A stretch of 64,000 nucleotides of DNA from Notolepis coatsorum (Eukaryota > Chordata > Actinopteri > Aulopiformes > Paralepididae): positions 25,272,871 to 25,336,870 of the forward strand of contig OZ020601.1 in assembly GCA_963971535.1 (NCBI GenBank), read 5' to 3'. This document shows, in pieces, positions 12,641 to 23,692 of the stretch. The position numbers and the translations under genes were made by a program. How positions within the stretch are numbered: the first letter of the stretch is position 1; every line of letters starts with the position of its first letter. The notes under the pieces are model-generated. The model was given only the letters and a program-made list of their open reading frames with translations. It did no database searches and was not told the DNA's origin.

Positions 12641-14290
12641 AGCATGGTGGCGCAGTGGTTAGCACTGTTGCCTCGCAGCAAGAAGGTCCAGCAGGGGTTT
12701 GTCCAGCAGGGGTTTGTCCAGCAGGGGTTTGTCCAGCAGGGGTTTGTCCAGCAGGGGTTTGTCCAGCAGGGGTTTGTCCAGCAGGGGTTTGTCACGTAGG
12801 GGTTTGTCCAGCAGGGGTTTGTCCAGCAGGGGTTTGTCACGTAGGGGTTTGTCACGCAGGGGTTTGTCACGCAGGGGTTTGTCACGCAGGGGTTTGTCCA
12901 GCAGGGGTTTGTCCAGCAGGGGTTTGTCACGCAGGGGTTTGTCACGCAGGGGTTTGTCCAGCAGGGGTTTGTCCAGCAGGGGTTTGTCCAGCAGCGGTTT
13001 GTCCAGCAGGGGTTTGTGCAGCAGGGGTTTGTCACGCAGGGGTTTGTCCAGCAGGGGTTTGTGCAGCAGGGGTTTGTCACGCAGGGGTTTGTCACGCAGG
13101 GGTTTGTCACGCAGGGGTTTGTCCAGCAGGGGTTTGTGCAGCAGGGGTTTGTCACGCAGGGGTTTGTCCAGCAGGGGTTTGTGCAGCAGGGGTTTGTCAC
13201 GCAGGGGTTTGTCACGCAGGGGTTTGTCACGCAGGGGTTTGTCACGCAGGGGTTTGTCCAGCAGGGGTTTGTCACGCAGGGGTTTGTCACGCAGGGGTTT
13301 GTCACGCAGGGGTTTGTCCAGCAGGGGTTTGTCCAGCAGGGGTTTGTCACGCAGGGGTTTGTCCAGCAGGGGTTTGTCCAGCAGGGGTTTGTCCAGCAGG
13401 GGTTTGTCCAGCAGGGGTTTGTCACGCATGGGTTTGTCCAGCAGGGGTTTGTGCAGCAGGGGTTTGTCACGCAGGGGTTTGTCACGCAGGGGTTTGTCCA
13501 GCAGGGGTTTGTCCAGCAGGGGTTTGTCACGCAGGGGTTTGTGCAGCAGGGGTTTGTCACGCAGGGGTTTGTCCAGCAGGGGTTTGTCCAGCAGGGGTTT
13601 GTCCAGCAGGGGTTTGTGCAGCAGGGGTTTGTCACGCAGGGGTTTGTCCAGCAGGGGTTTGTGCAGCAGGGGTTTGTCACGCAGGGGTTTGTCACGCAGG
13701 GGTTTGTCCAGCAGGGGTTTGTCACGCAGGGGTTTGTCACGCAGGGGTTTGTCCAGCAGGGGTTTGTCCAGCAGGGGTTTGTCCAGCAGGGGTTTGTCCA
13801 GCAGGGGTTTGTCCAGCAGGGGTTTGTCACGCAGGGGTTTGTCCAGCAGGGGTTTGTGCAGCAGGGGTTTGTCACGCAGGGGTTTGTGCAGCAGGGGTTT
13901 GTCCAGCAGGGGTTTGTCCAGCAGGGGTTTGTCCAGCAGGGGTTTGTCCAGCAGGGGTTTGTCCAGCAGGGGTTTGTGCAGCAGGGGTTTGTCCAGCAGG
14001 GGTTTGTCACGCAGGGGTTTGTCCAGCAGGGGTTTGTCCAGCAGGGGTTTGTCCAGCAGGGGTTTGTCCAGCAGGGGTTTGTCACGCAGGGGTTTGTCCA
14101 GCAGGGGTTTGTCACGCAGGGGTTTGTCCAGCAGGGGTTTGTCCAGCAGGGGTTTGTCCAGCAAACCTGCCCACCGGGAGCAGTTAGGGGTTAAGTGACT
14201 TGCTCAAGGACACTTTGACACGCTGCCGGGAGGAGCTGGAATCACACCGGGAACCTGCTGATTACCAGACTGAGCCACTGTCACCCCACA
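12641..14290 (+). mobile_element. tRNA-derived SINE expanded by an internal minisatellite
   Basis: The left part, TGGTGGCGCAGTGGTTAGC and CTGTTGCCTCGCAGCAAGAAGGTCC, is the tRNA-like head of a common fish SINE (A box TGGCGCAGTGG). The right part, from 14163, continues with the family body: GGGAGCAGTTAGGGGTTAAG, TTGCTCAAGGACACTT. Between them, where GGTCC should run into the B-box GGGTTCGA, lies about 1.48 kb of 15-bp repeats. The SINE is thus split by repeat expansion rather than by another insertion. Confidence 0.8.
12686..14162. repeat. 15-bp minisatellite, about 98 copies
   Basis: The unit is GTCCAGCAGGGGTTT with variants GTCACGCAGGGGTTT, GTGCAGCAGGGGTTT and, near the left end, GTCACGTAGGGGTTT. 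The period is invariant. As the unit is a multiple of three and stop-poor, five of six frames stay open (up to 510 codons). The variant order shows higher-order blocks, for example CCAG-GCAG-CACG triplets recurring around 13006-13200 and 13606-13690. Confidence 0.97.
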
Positions 14291-14688
14291 TCAAGATGAC
14301 TACAAATTCCCTATTTTTGAATTAGTAAAATATGATTCTAAATGTGTTGGGATCATATTTATAATAAACAATAAAATAATCAGGCAGTAGAGTCCTGTTC
14401 AGATGTTTTACCCTACATAATGTCTTTCATATGAAAGCGACATAAGGAACGTGACATAAAGCTCTATGTAGGTGTTTTGTTGTTTTTTCACACGGTAGAC
14501 GTGTCGCATGTCACACGTTGTTATGAGAAGCAGATGTTGACTTTATCAGCCCAGTCCTGCACTTCCTCTCGCGTCACACCGCGCCACACCGCGCCACACC
14601 GCGGGCACCGGGACATTTGCATGACAGAAACACCTGTCCTCCTGCCACGTGGCTGTAACACAACACTCAGGTGAAACTTGGGAGAGGA
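14291..14688. other. Candidate regulatory non-coding sequence
   Basis: AT-rich then mixed sequence with an ATTTGCATG octamer-like motif near 14617 and a 13-bp tandem (CACACCGCGC repeated) at 14574-14602. No exon seen. Confidence 0.3.
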
Positions 14689-14953
14689 GGGTTTCAGGAG
14701 GGGGCTGGAGAGGAGGGGAGGGGAGGGGGCGTGATAGGAGGAGGGGGGCGGGAGAGGAGGGGAGGGGGCTGGAGAGGAGGAGGGGGGCGGGAGAGGAGGG
14801 GGAGGGGGCTGGAGAGGAGGGTTTCAGGATGGGGTGGGAGAGGAGAGGAGGGGAGGGGGCGGGAGAGGAGGAGGGGGCGGGGAGAGGAGGGGAGGGGGCT
14901 GGAGAGGAGGGTTTCAGGATGGGGTGGGAAGGGAGAGGAGGGGGGGGGGGGGT
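14689..14953. repeat. G-rich GGAGAGGAGG minisatellite
   Basis: Imperfect repeat of GGAGAGGAGGGG, GGGGGCTGGAGAGGAGG and GTTTCAGGATGGGGTGGG blocks; almost no C on this strand. Runs of three or more G suggest quadruplex potential. Confidence 0.88.
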
Positions 14954-15064
14954 ATTGGACACACGAGTAAAGTAAAAGCCATTAAAATACAGATTTCTTT
15001 ACGGATTCATACAATAAGGAAAAACATATGCAAAACAAATGAATTTGCCTGTGGTTGCGTTGTG

Positions 15065-15365
15065 TATTAAGATCATCCTTTACAAGGCCAGGTTTCTCCA
15101 CGCCCGCACGCTGCCATCCATCATCCATTATTAGGTAAAACACCGTGCACACAAAGCAGCAACAATGCCTTTAAGACCTTTTTTTTCTCTCTTCTCTTCT
15201 CCTTACTAGCCGCTAAGCAGCACATCCAAATACTCTGGCTAATTACAAAGCATTTGATCGCTATGCCCCCAAGAACTGCAATTATAACCTTGGCCCAAAA
15301 TTAGGGAAATATTTCACAATTAAAAACAGTGGAATGAAGACGACGCCTTTCCAATGCTAATGGTG
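15065..15365. other. Candidate conserved non-coding element
   Basis: Complex, non-repetitive, AT-rich sequence with CTGGCTAATTACAAAGC, GCAATTATAACC and CACAATTAAAAAC. No open frame of note. The style matches developmental enhancers, but conservation could not be tested. Confidence 0.45.
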
Positions 15366-15374
15366 ACACCCCAC

Positions 15375-15376
<2 letters not shown>

Positions 15377-15438
<62 letters not shown>

Positions 15439-15512
15439 ACGTGCATCTGTGAGTAGGTGTATGTGTGTATGTGTGTATGCATCTGTCTGTGTGTGTGTGT
15501 GTGTGTGTGCGT

Positions 15513-15563
<51 letters not shown>

Positions 15564-15593
15564 CATCTGTCTGTGTGTGTGTGTGCGTCTGTT

Positions 15594-15666
<73 letters not shown>

Positions 15667-15700
15667 GTGTGTGTAGTGTGTGTGTGTGTGTGTGTGTGAG
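15377..15700. repeat. Compound (GA)n(GT)n microsatellite
   Basis: GA repeat at 15377-15405, then about 295 bases of GT with ATGCATCTGTCTGT interruptions that themselves repeat. Confidence 0.95.
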
Positions 15701-15944
15701 CAGGGCTGTGTCAGAGCAGTGTTAGGCAGCAGGGTAATAGACAGTTGGCTGTTCTAACAATAACAACCTTACTAGCCTCCAACCACAAGCGGCCTTGCTG
15801 GAGGGAAGACGGGGGGAGAGGAAACACTACGTCTCCCACGGCGACAACAATCACACCTATTCGATTCGATTAGATGAGATTCTATAAAAACGAGATGAAG
15901 TTGGCATCTACATGTAAGCAGAGTGCAAAGGAGCGGTAAAGTGC

Positions 15945-15949
<5 letters not shown>
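15701..15949. other. Non-coding sequence between microsatellites
   Basis: No gene or repeat family recognised. Confidence 0.35.

Positions 15950-15993
<44 letters not shown>
15950..15993. repeat. (TA)n microsatellite
   Basis: 22 TA dinucleotides. Confidence 0.95.
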
Positions 15994-15998
<5 letters not shown>

Positions 15999-16203
15999 CC
16001 TTTTCTTATTCTCAAACAGACTTATTGTTGGCATAATCATCACTCCCCTTCTAATGCTCCCCTCTCCCTCTCTCTCCCCCCTCTCTCTCTCCCCCTCTCT
16101 CCATCACCTTTTTACCTTTTTTACATCTCTCCATCTCTCCGCTATGTATGTATGAATATACTATGATAATAAACCGGTCTAGCCAGTTGTTTAACTAATA
16201 TGA

Positions 16204-16205
<2 letters not shown>

Positions 16206-16274
<69 letters not shown>
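16206..16274. repeat. (TA)n microsatellite
   Basis: About 34 TA dinucleotides. Confidence 0.95.
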
Positions 16275-16278
<4 letters not shown>

Positions 16279-16364
16279 TATAGATACATGTATATACAGT
16301 GTGTATAGTGTATTGTTATTAGTGGTATAATGAACTGAGTACAGGGTAACACAGTTGTAGGCAG

Positions 16365-16517
16365 TAGGGGTGTAACGGTACGCAAAAACCACGGTTCGGT
16401 ACGTACCTCGGTTTTGAAGTCACGGTTCGGTACGGGTTTTTGGTACAGTGGGGCAAAGTTTAGTTTATTTATTTGGCTTTCCATGTTCCACTCAGGGGTG
16501 ATGCAGTAACTGTTAAG
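16365..16517 (+). mobile_element. hAT-type terminal fragment (TAGGGGTGTAACGG)
   Basis: TAGGGGTGTAACGGTACGC followed by two CACGGTTCGGTACG sub-repeats is the recognisable end of a widespread fish hAT-like element. Only one end is present. Confidence 0.6.
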
Positions 16518-17052
16518 TAGGGCTGTCAATGAATATTCTATATTCAAATTAATAATCGACTTGTTAAAAAAATGTATATAATAAATATTAGATTGTGGGC
16601 GTGGGCCTGAATGCGCTGCATGATGGATAGGAGCCACGCGACGTGATTGAACTGAATAGTAACAACAACAACAACCGCCACCACCGTTCGCGAAGACAGT
16701 GATTTGTATGGAAAGCCATTCTGAGCAATCTCAAACCCCGGTTTGGAAATACTTCGGATTTTGATTAACTTGTGGAACCTCCAGACCGTTTTGTAAACTA
16801 CAGCTGGCCTACCTTCTTTTTTATGCTAACACTATTTTGGGGGTTCTAAGTAGCCTACTTTTCTTTTTTAACACTTTATTGTAAATCATCCCTCAGGGTA
16901 AAACGTTATTGAATAGAGAAAGAAGCGTCATGCATGGTACGTTCTATTTCCTGTTTCATGCCAAGGAAAATATATCACTTCATGTTTATCACACCTTGTT
17001 TGGAGGTGCGTTGCTGTGTATGAATGTCCGTTCTATATGCCGCAAACTATCA
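16518..17052 (+). mobile_element. hAT-Ac-like element 5' part, copy 1
   Basis: Begins with TAGGGCTGTCAATGAATATTC, a hAT-style terminus, and contains the start of a transposase frame at 16708. The body is interrupted by the TTAA element starting at 17053. The matching 3' end was not identified with confidence. Confidence 0.6.
16708..16806 (+). pseudogene. BED-finger transposase N-terminus, degraded
   Basis: The frame from ATG reads MESHSEQSQTPVWKYFGF, then a TGA stop at 16762-16764, then LTCGTSRPFCKLQLAYL. The PVWKYFGF...CK pattern is the start of the zf-BED DNA-binding domain of hAT-Ac/ZBED1-type transposases. The stop and the loss of the second metal-binding Cys show it is dead. The second copy at 21314 carries the same stop, so the lesion predates the duplication. 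Confidence 0.7.
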
Positions 17053-18010
17053 TTAACCCTTTCTCTGCCACGCTTATATCCATCCTTGTAGCCAGTCTGC
17101 CAGCTATATTTGTCTATGGAGATGTTCACCTACTTTGCAGGGCTATAACTTTTTAAATTGTATTGCTAAATTGACATTACTATGGCCCTTCAACATCGAT
17201 TAGCTATCGTTCAGGATGTAGGAACGTTTTACTTTTTCATTCACACATTCATACAAAAATACGGTCTAGAGTATAAATATGTTTTTATCGTTTTCTGCTG
17301 TATTTCATAGAACGTGAGTTATAGCCATTTATGCATATATTAGATCATCAAATGCAGTTTGATAGCGATTGAAGCCAGATAAAAAATGTCAATTGTACAA
17401 GGTCCTAAACGTCATGACTCATCATCTGCTGGTGACCGGAGGGGGGGGGGGGGGGGGATCGTTTATAATGCAATGGCCGACGTTAAATGATTAATGTAGT
17501 ATGGGTGATATATAGATCAGAACAGTTTGTATGGATAATAATAATCAAAAACGCTGAAACTCACCCCAGTCTCCTCTTACCGTTGGGTGATAAGCGTGGA
17601 GCAAAAATATCGCTATTATGGGATGTTGATCTATGCGATCCATTTCCAGGTTGTATATACTATATACGTCCAAATAATGTTGTTTATTGAGTTATGGCAA
17701 CGGATCGATTATCCAGTGTGTCAAGATGGAGTCCCGCGAGCGATATCGAGTGGCCGGAGGGAATAGGGAGACACACCGGCGTCACAATTATCAACATCCG
17801 GTTGCAACTCGCCGATCGGCCACCAGGTGGTGGTATGAAGCGTTGGAGAGTTGAGCGGAGTCCTACAGCACCAGTCAAGGATCGTGGGTGAAATATGAAT
17901 ACCATGACAAATTTGAAATATTGATCTCAAAGACGCTGTAAAACGTCATTGGCAGATTACGCATGGGCGAGAATGACGTCTTAACACGTCATTGGTGAGA
18001 AAAGGGTTAA
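17053..18010. mobile_element. TTAA-flanked MITE, CCCTTTCTCTGCC family, copy 1
   Basis: TTAA at 17053-17056 and 18007-18010; termini CCCTTTCTCTGCCACGC and, inverted, CCCTTTTCTCACC. The interior has blocks shared with 41565-42524 (CAGGGCTATAACTTTTTAAATT; CTGAAACTCACCCCAGTCTCC). No transposase. The piggyBac-like assignment rests on the TTAA duplication. This copy preserves the uninterrupted GGTCTAGAGTATAAATATG site. Confidence 0.8.
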
Positions 18011-18071
18011 TTTGATCTCCGAGAGACAGCCCTTCTCAATCTAGCACCAATCCTCCTCACGCACTGAGGGT

Positions 18072-18073
<2 letters not shown>

Positions 18074-18105
<32 letters not shown>
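18074..18105. repeat. (GT)n microsatellite
   Basis: About 16 GT dinucleotides, equivalent to the longer 23551-23592 tract in the other duplication copy. Confidence 0.92.
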
Positions 18106-18107
<2 letters not shown>

Positions 18108-18199
18108 TGTGTTCCCCACACTATGAGGCTATGCTAATTACAGGTAATTCTCAGTGTTGTGCGGGGCTGAACGAACAACATCCGGCCCTTTGCGCAAGT

Positions 18200-19245
18200 T
18201 ATCACTTCTCACTTCTCTCTATCTCTGTATATCTCACTTCTCTCTATCTCTGTATATCTCACTTATCTCTACTTCTATCTCTATATATCTCACTATCTCT
18301 ATCTCACTTCTCTCTATCTCTATATATCTCACTTCTCTCTATCTCTGTATATCTCACTTCTCTCTATCTCTGTATATCTCACTTCTCTCTATCTCTGTAT
18401 ATCTCACTTCTCACTTCTCTCTATCTCTGTATATCTCACTTCTCTCTACTTCTATCTCTATATATCTCACTTCCTCTATCTCTGTATATCTCACTTATCT
18501 CTATCTCTATATATCTCACTTCTCTCTACTTCTATCTCTGTATATCTCACTTCTCTCTATCTCTATATATCTCACTTCTCTCTATCTCTATATATCTCAC
18601 TTCTCTCTTCCTGTATCTCTGAACTCTTTCTCTATCTCTGTATATCTCACTTCTCTCTATCTCTGTATATCTCACTTCTCCCTATCTCTATATATCTCAC
18701 TTCTCTCTACCTCTATATATCTCACTTCTCTCTATCTCTGTATATCTCACTTCTCTCTATCTCTGTATATCTCACTTCTCTCTATCTCTGTATATCTCAC
18801 TTCTCTCTATCTCTATATATCTCACTTCTCTCTACCTCTATATATCTCACTTCTCTCTATCTCTGTATATCTCACTTCTCTCTATCTCTGTATATCTCAC
18901 TTATCTCTACTTCTATCTCTATATATCTCACTTCTCTCTATCTCACTTCTCTCTATCTCTATATATCTCACTTCTCTCTACTTCTATCTCTATATATCTC
19001 ACTTCTCTCTATCTCTGTATATCTCACTTCTCTCTATCTCTATATATCTCACTTCTCTCTATCTCTGTATATCTCACTTCTCTCTATCTCTGATTATCTC
19101 ACTTCCCTCTATCTCTGTATAGCTCACTTCCTCTACCTCTATCTCTGTATATCTCACTTCTCTCTATCTCTGTATAGCTCACTTCTCTCTACCTCTATCT
19201 CTGTATATCTCACTTCTCTCTATCTCTGTATATCTCACTTCTCTC
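18200..19245. repeat. 25-bp pyrimidine-rich minisatellite, copy 1
   Basis: The unit is ACTTCTCTCT plus ATCTCTGTATATCTC, with GTATAT/ATATAT and CTACTTCT variants. About 40 units. Its open frames (SLYLCISHF repeats) are artefacts. Confidence 0.93.
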
Positions 19246-19488
19246 TACTCTATCCATCTCACCAGGAAGACAGCTGTCATTATCGTTTTATTATAAACTG
19301 TCTGATCAGCACATTTTTCCGGCATATTTAATTTTTTTCTCTCTTCTCGTTTCTTTCTTCCTCCCCTCTTAATCTCATCATGATTCTCCTCATATCTCGC
19401 TGGTTGTTATTCCTCTCTTTCCCCCCGTTTGCAAAGACCTCTCCTTTCATCCTCGAGAAGGGCTTTAATTCAAAGTGTGATGTTGAAT
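19246..19488. other. Non-coding sequence within duplication
   Basis: Unique sequence mirrored at 24906-25147; no gene seen. Confidence 0.4.
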
Positions 19489-19490
19489 AA

Positions 19491-19523
<33 letters not shown>

Positions 19524-19582
19524 GAGAAAGAGAGAGAGAGAAGAAAGAGAGAGAGAGAAAGAGAGAGAGAGAAAGAGAGAGA
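19489..19582. repeat. (GA)n microsatellite
   Basis: Imperfect GA repeat. Confidence 0.9.
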
Positions 19583-20004
19583 ACAGTGGTGGCAGCAGCA
19601 GCAACGTCCGGGTGTCAATCAATCTGGTGCGCGAGAGGCAGCGAAGGGCCTGTGACTGGGGCGTGGGGGGGGGCGGTGTTTGATCTGTCGTTCAAAGGCA
19701 GAGCAGCAGGAAGGACCATCACAGACCATTTCCCTCTCGCCACTCTGACAGAGAGCATCACAGGCAGGTTAACACACACCTTACTAACACCTTTTACCCT
19801 TTACTGTCCTCCTTTTGGTCTCTCCTTCTGTCTGCTTAGATCAAACCATGCTCGCCCACAGAGAGAGAGATAGATGATGAGAGAGAAATAAGAGATGAGA
19901 GAGAGAGTGAGGGGAGAGAGAGAGAGAATAAGAGATGAGAGAGAGAGGATGGAGGAGAGAGCACTTTGGAACACAAACAGGCCTTGTCTTGTCTGCTGAG
20001 CATG

Positions 20005-20976
20005 GGTGAGAGAGTATAGGGGTGAGAGAGTATAGGGGTGAGATAGTGTATGGGTGAGGTGGTGTAGGAGTGAGAGTGTAGGAGTGAGAGAGTGTAGGGG
20101 TGAGAGTGTAGGTGTGAGAGAGTGTAGGGGTGAGGTGATGTAGGGGTGAGAGTGTAGGAGTGAGAGAGTGGTAGGGGTGAGGTGATGTGGGGTGAGAGTG
20201 TGTATGGGTGAGGTGATGAGGGGTGAGGTGATGTAGGGGTGAGAGTGTAGGAGTGAAGAGTGTAGGGGTGAGATAGTGTAGGGGTGAGGTGATGAGGGGT
20301 GAGAGTGTAGGAGTGAGAGAGTGTAGGAGTGAGAGAGTGTAGGGGTGAGATAGTGTAGGGTGAGGTGGTGTAGGGGTGAGATAGTGTAGGGGTGAGATAG
20401 TGTAGGGGTGAGGAGTGTAGGGTGAGGTGATGTAGGGGTGAGAGAGTAGGAGTGAGAGAGTGTAGGGGTGAGATAGTGTAGGGGTGAGGTGATGTAGGGG
20501 TGAGAGTGTAGGAGTGAGAGAGTGTAGGGGTGAGATATGTAGGGGTGAGTGATGTAGGGGTGAGAGTGTAGGAGTGAGAGAGTGTAGGGGTGAGATAGTG
20601 TAGGGGTGAGGTGATGTAGGGGTGAGATAGTGTAGGGGTGAGATAGTGTAGGGGTGAGGTGATGTAGGGGTGAGAGAGTGTAGGGGTGAGGTGGTGTAGG
20701 GGTGATAGTGTAGGAGTGAGAGTGTAGGGGTGAGGTGGTGTAGGGGTGAGGTGGTGTAGGGGTGATAGTGTAGGAGTGAGGTGGTGTAGGAGTGAGATTG
20801 TAGGAGTGAGGTGGTGGGGGTGAGGTGGTGTAGGGGTGAGGTGTGTAGGAGTGAGGTGGTGTAGGAGTGAGGTGTGTAGGAGTGAGGTGGTGTAGGGGTG
20901 AGGTGATGTAGGGGTGAGAGAGTGTAGGGGTGAGGTGGTGTAGGAGTGAGGTGGTGTAGGGGTGAGGTGATGTAGG
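20005..20976. repeat. GTAGGGGTGAG minisatellite, copy 1 (gap-truncated)
   Basis: Units of about 16-18 bases built from GTGTAGGGGTGAGAGA, GTGTAGGGGTGAGGTG and GTAGGAGTGAG; the end runs into the gap. This copy has more single-base indels than the other, breaking its frames. Confidence 0.93.
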
Positions 20977-21176
20977 NNNNNNNNNNNNNNNNNNNNNNNN
21001 NNNNNNNNNNNNNNNNNNNNNNNNNNNNNNNNNNNNNNNNNNNNNNNNNNNNNNNNNNNNNNNNNNNNNNNNNNNNNNNNNNNNNNNNNNNNNNNNNNNN
21101 NNNNNNNNNNNNNNNNNNNNNNNNNNNNNNNNNNNNNNNNNNNNNNNNNNNNNNNNNNNNNNNNNNNNNNNNNNNN
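20977..21176. other. Assembly gap, 200 N
   Basis: Exactly 200 unknown bases, a placeholder length. It sits in the minisatellite between the two duplication copies. Confidence 0.99.
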
Positions 21177-21313
21177 ATTAGATTGTGGGCGTGGGCCTGA
21201 ATGCGCTGCATGATGGATAGGAGCCACGCGACGGCATTGAACTGAATAGGGTGCGCGAGTAGTAATAACAACAACAACAACCGCCACCACCGTTCGCGAA
21301 GACAGTGATTTGT

Positions 21314-21412
21314 ATGGAAAGCCATTCTGAGCAATCTCAAACCCCGGTTTGGAAATACTTCGGATTTTGATTAACTTGTGGAACCTCCAGACCGTTTTGT
21401 AAACTACAGCTG
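21314..21412 (+). pseudogene. BED-finger transposase N-terminus, copy 2
   Basis: Same MESHSEQSQTPVWKYFGF start and same early TGA as at 16708. Shared inactivation shows the two copies descend from an already dead element. Confidence 0.7.
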
Positions 21413-21888
21413 GCCTACCTTCTTTTTTATGCTAACACTATTTTGGGGGTTCTAAGTAGCCTACTTTTCTTTTTTAACACTTTATTGTAAATCATCCCTC
21501 AGGGTAAAACGTTATTGAATAGAGAAAGAAGCGTCATGCAGGTCCCTAATGGTAAGTTCTATTTCCTGTTTCATGCCAAGGGAAATATATCACTTCATGT
21601 TTATCACACCTTGTTTGGAGGTGCGTTGCTGTGTATGAATGTCCGTTCTATATGCCGCAAAACTATCATTAACCCTTCCTCTGCCACGCTTATATCCATC
21701 CTTGTAGCCAGTCTGCCAGCTATATTTGTCTATGGAGATGTTCACCTACTTTGCAGGGCTATAACTTTTTAAATTGTATTGCTAAATTGACATTACTATG
21801 GCCCATTCAACATCGATTAGCTATCGTTCAGGATGTAGGAACGTTTTACTTTTTCATTCACACATTCATACAAAAATACGGTCTAGAG

Positions 21889-22736
21889 CAGACCTGGGCA
21901 TTGTACGGATGATTCTGACCGGCCCGCGAAAGATTACATGATAATAAAAGAAAATTAAAAAAAATATTTTTTTTTAATTTTTTTTTTCTTTTTTTTTTTT
22001 TACTTTTTTTTTTTCATGTCAACGTTCACACGCACAGTATACGCTTAGGAGACATGCTCAGAAGATGTTGGTTCTCTTTGGATCCACCTACATATGTGAA
22101 CAGACATTCTCAGTCATGACGTTTACCAAGTCCAGGTACAGATCCTCTCTCACTGATGAACATCTGGCAGCTGTGCTTCGCATCTCCACCTCAGACATGC
22201 AACCTGACTTTGATGGACTTGTTAAAGCTCAACAGAGACTGGATTGAAATGAAATGGGACACTTGATATTTTTTTTTCTTTTTTTTGCACAGTTCTGAAA
22301 ACATTAAATGTTTAATATAGGCATGTAAAGTAAAAAAGGCTACAAAACTGGGACACTTTTCTTTACACAGTTCAGTGACATGTCTTGCTTATTTTTGCTA
22401 TAAGATGATGTGATGTCTTTAGAAAGCTAAGAAAATCCTTGTTTCAATAGTATATGAAACTCAAAATGCCCTTTGTTATTAATGTTTCACATTTTGTTTA
22501 TCATTTTGGAAATAAATTCTATTTGAATAAATGATATTTTTGAAAGCTAACCTCACCTTTTAATTGCCAAATAATAACATACACTCTTACCAGTGGTCAA
22601 AACAATGCCATTTACTGCTTTTTATATAGAAATAAAATTTATATTATGCATAATTGAGTTTGGAATTTTGGCCCGGCCCCCAACATATTTTCAGTTGCTC
22701 ATTCGGCCCCCCGGGAAAAATAATTGCCCACCCCTG
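21889..22736 (+). mobile_element. hAT (Charlie-like) insertion with 8-bp duplication
   Basis: Termini CAGACCTGGGCA and TGCCCACCCCTG, flanked by GTCTAGAG at 21881-21888 and 22737-22744. The empty site is intact in copy 1 near 17261. The element is internally deleted and keeps only the C-terminal end of a transposase. Confidence 0.95.
22065..22247 (+). pseudogene. hAT transposase C-terminal dimerisation fragment
   Basis: A 60-residue frame reading FGSTYICEQTFSVM, then KSRYRSSLTDEHL and VLRISTSDMQPDFDGLV. This is the classic hAT C-terminal dimerisation segment seen in Charlie elements and domesticated relatives such as ZBED5 and GTF2IRD2. The catalytic and BED portions are absent, so the element could only move with help. 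Confidence 0.85.
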
Positions 22737-22911
22737 GTCTAGAGTATAAATATGTTTTTATCGTTTTCTGCTGTATTTCATAGAACGTGAGTTATAGCCA
22801 TTTATGCATATATTAGATCATCAAATGCAGTTTGATAGCGATTGAAGCCAGATAAAAAATTTCAATTGTACAAGGTCCTAAACGTCATGACTCATCATCT
22901 GCTGGTGACCG

Positions 22912-22932
22912 GAGGGGGGGGGGGGGGGGGGG
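22912..22932. repeat. Poly-G run
   Basis: G run inside the TTAA MITE; the shorter equivalent is at 17442-17457 in copy 1. Confidence 0.9.
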
Positions 22933-23546
22933 TCGTTTATAATGCAATGGCCGACGTTAAATGATTAATGTAGTATGGGTGATATATAGATCAGAACAGT
23001 TTGTATGGATAATAATAATCAAAAACGCTGAAACTCACCCCAGTCTCCTCTTACCGTTGGGTGATGAGCGTGGAGCAAAAATATCGCTATTATGGGATGT
23101 TGATCTATGCGATCCATTTCCAGGTTGTATAATACTATATACGTCCAAATAATGTTGTTTATTGAGTTATGGCAACGGATCGATTATCCAGTGTGTCAAG
23201 ATGGAGTCCCGCGAGCGATATCGAGTGGCCGGAGGGAATAGGGAGACACACCGGCGTCACAATTATCAACATCCGGTTGCAACTCGCCGATCGGCCACCA
23301 GGTGGCTGTATTGAAGCGTTGGAGAGTTGAGCGGAGTCCTACAGCACCAGTCAAGGATCCGTGGGTGAAATATGAATACCATGACAGAAATTTGAAATAT
23401 TGATCTCAAAGACGCTGTAAAACGTCATTGGCAGATTACGCATGGCGAGGAATGACGTCTTAACACGTCATTGGTGAGAAAAGGGTTAATTTGATCTCCG
23501 AGAGACAGCCCCTTCTCAATCTAGCACCAATCCTTCTCACGCACTG

Positions 23547-23550
<4 letters not shown>

Positions 23551-23592
<42 letters not shown>
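23551..23592. repeat. (GT)n microsatellite
   Basis: About 21 GT dinucleotides; longer than its partner at 18074. Confidence 0.93.
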
Positions 23593-23594
<2 letters not shown>

Positions 23595-23692
23595 CCCCAC
23601 ACTATGAGGCTATGCTAAATTACAGGTAATCTCTCAGTTTTGTGCGTGGGCTGAACGAACAACATCCGGCCCTTTGCGCAAGTTATCACTTC

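Larger units (their letters stand above)
16587..20976. repeat. Large duplication, copy 1
   Basis: Collinear with 21177-27900: same hAT remnant, TTAA MITE, GT repeat, 25-bp array, GA repeat and GTAGGGGTGAG minisatellite, in order, with scattered single-base and indel differences. It ends in the assembly gap. Confidence 0.9.
21669..23489. mobile_element. TTAA-flanked MITE copy 2, containing hAT insertion
   Basis: TTAA at 21669-21672 and 23486-23489, the same element as 17053-18010, with an 848-bp hAT plus its 8-bp duplication inserted at 21889. Confidence 0.85.

Noticed and set aside
12686-14162. CRISPR-like array
   Set aside because: Repeats are contiguous with no unique spacers, in a eukaryotic SINE context.
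12583-14198. Five overlapping open frames of 390-510 codons as repeat-protein genes
   Set aside because: They come from a 15-bp stop-free tandem repeat inside a SINE and are open on both strands; no promoter, splice or domain evidence.
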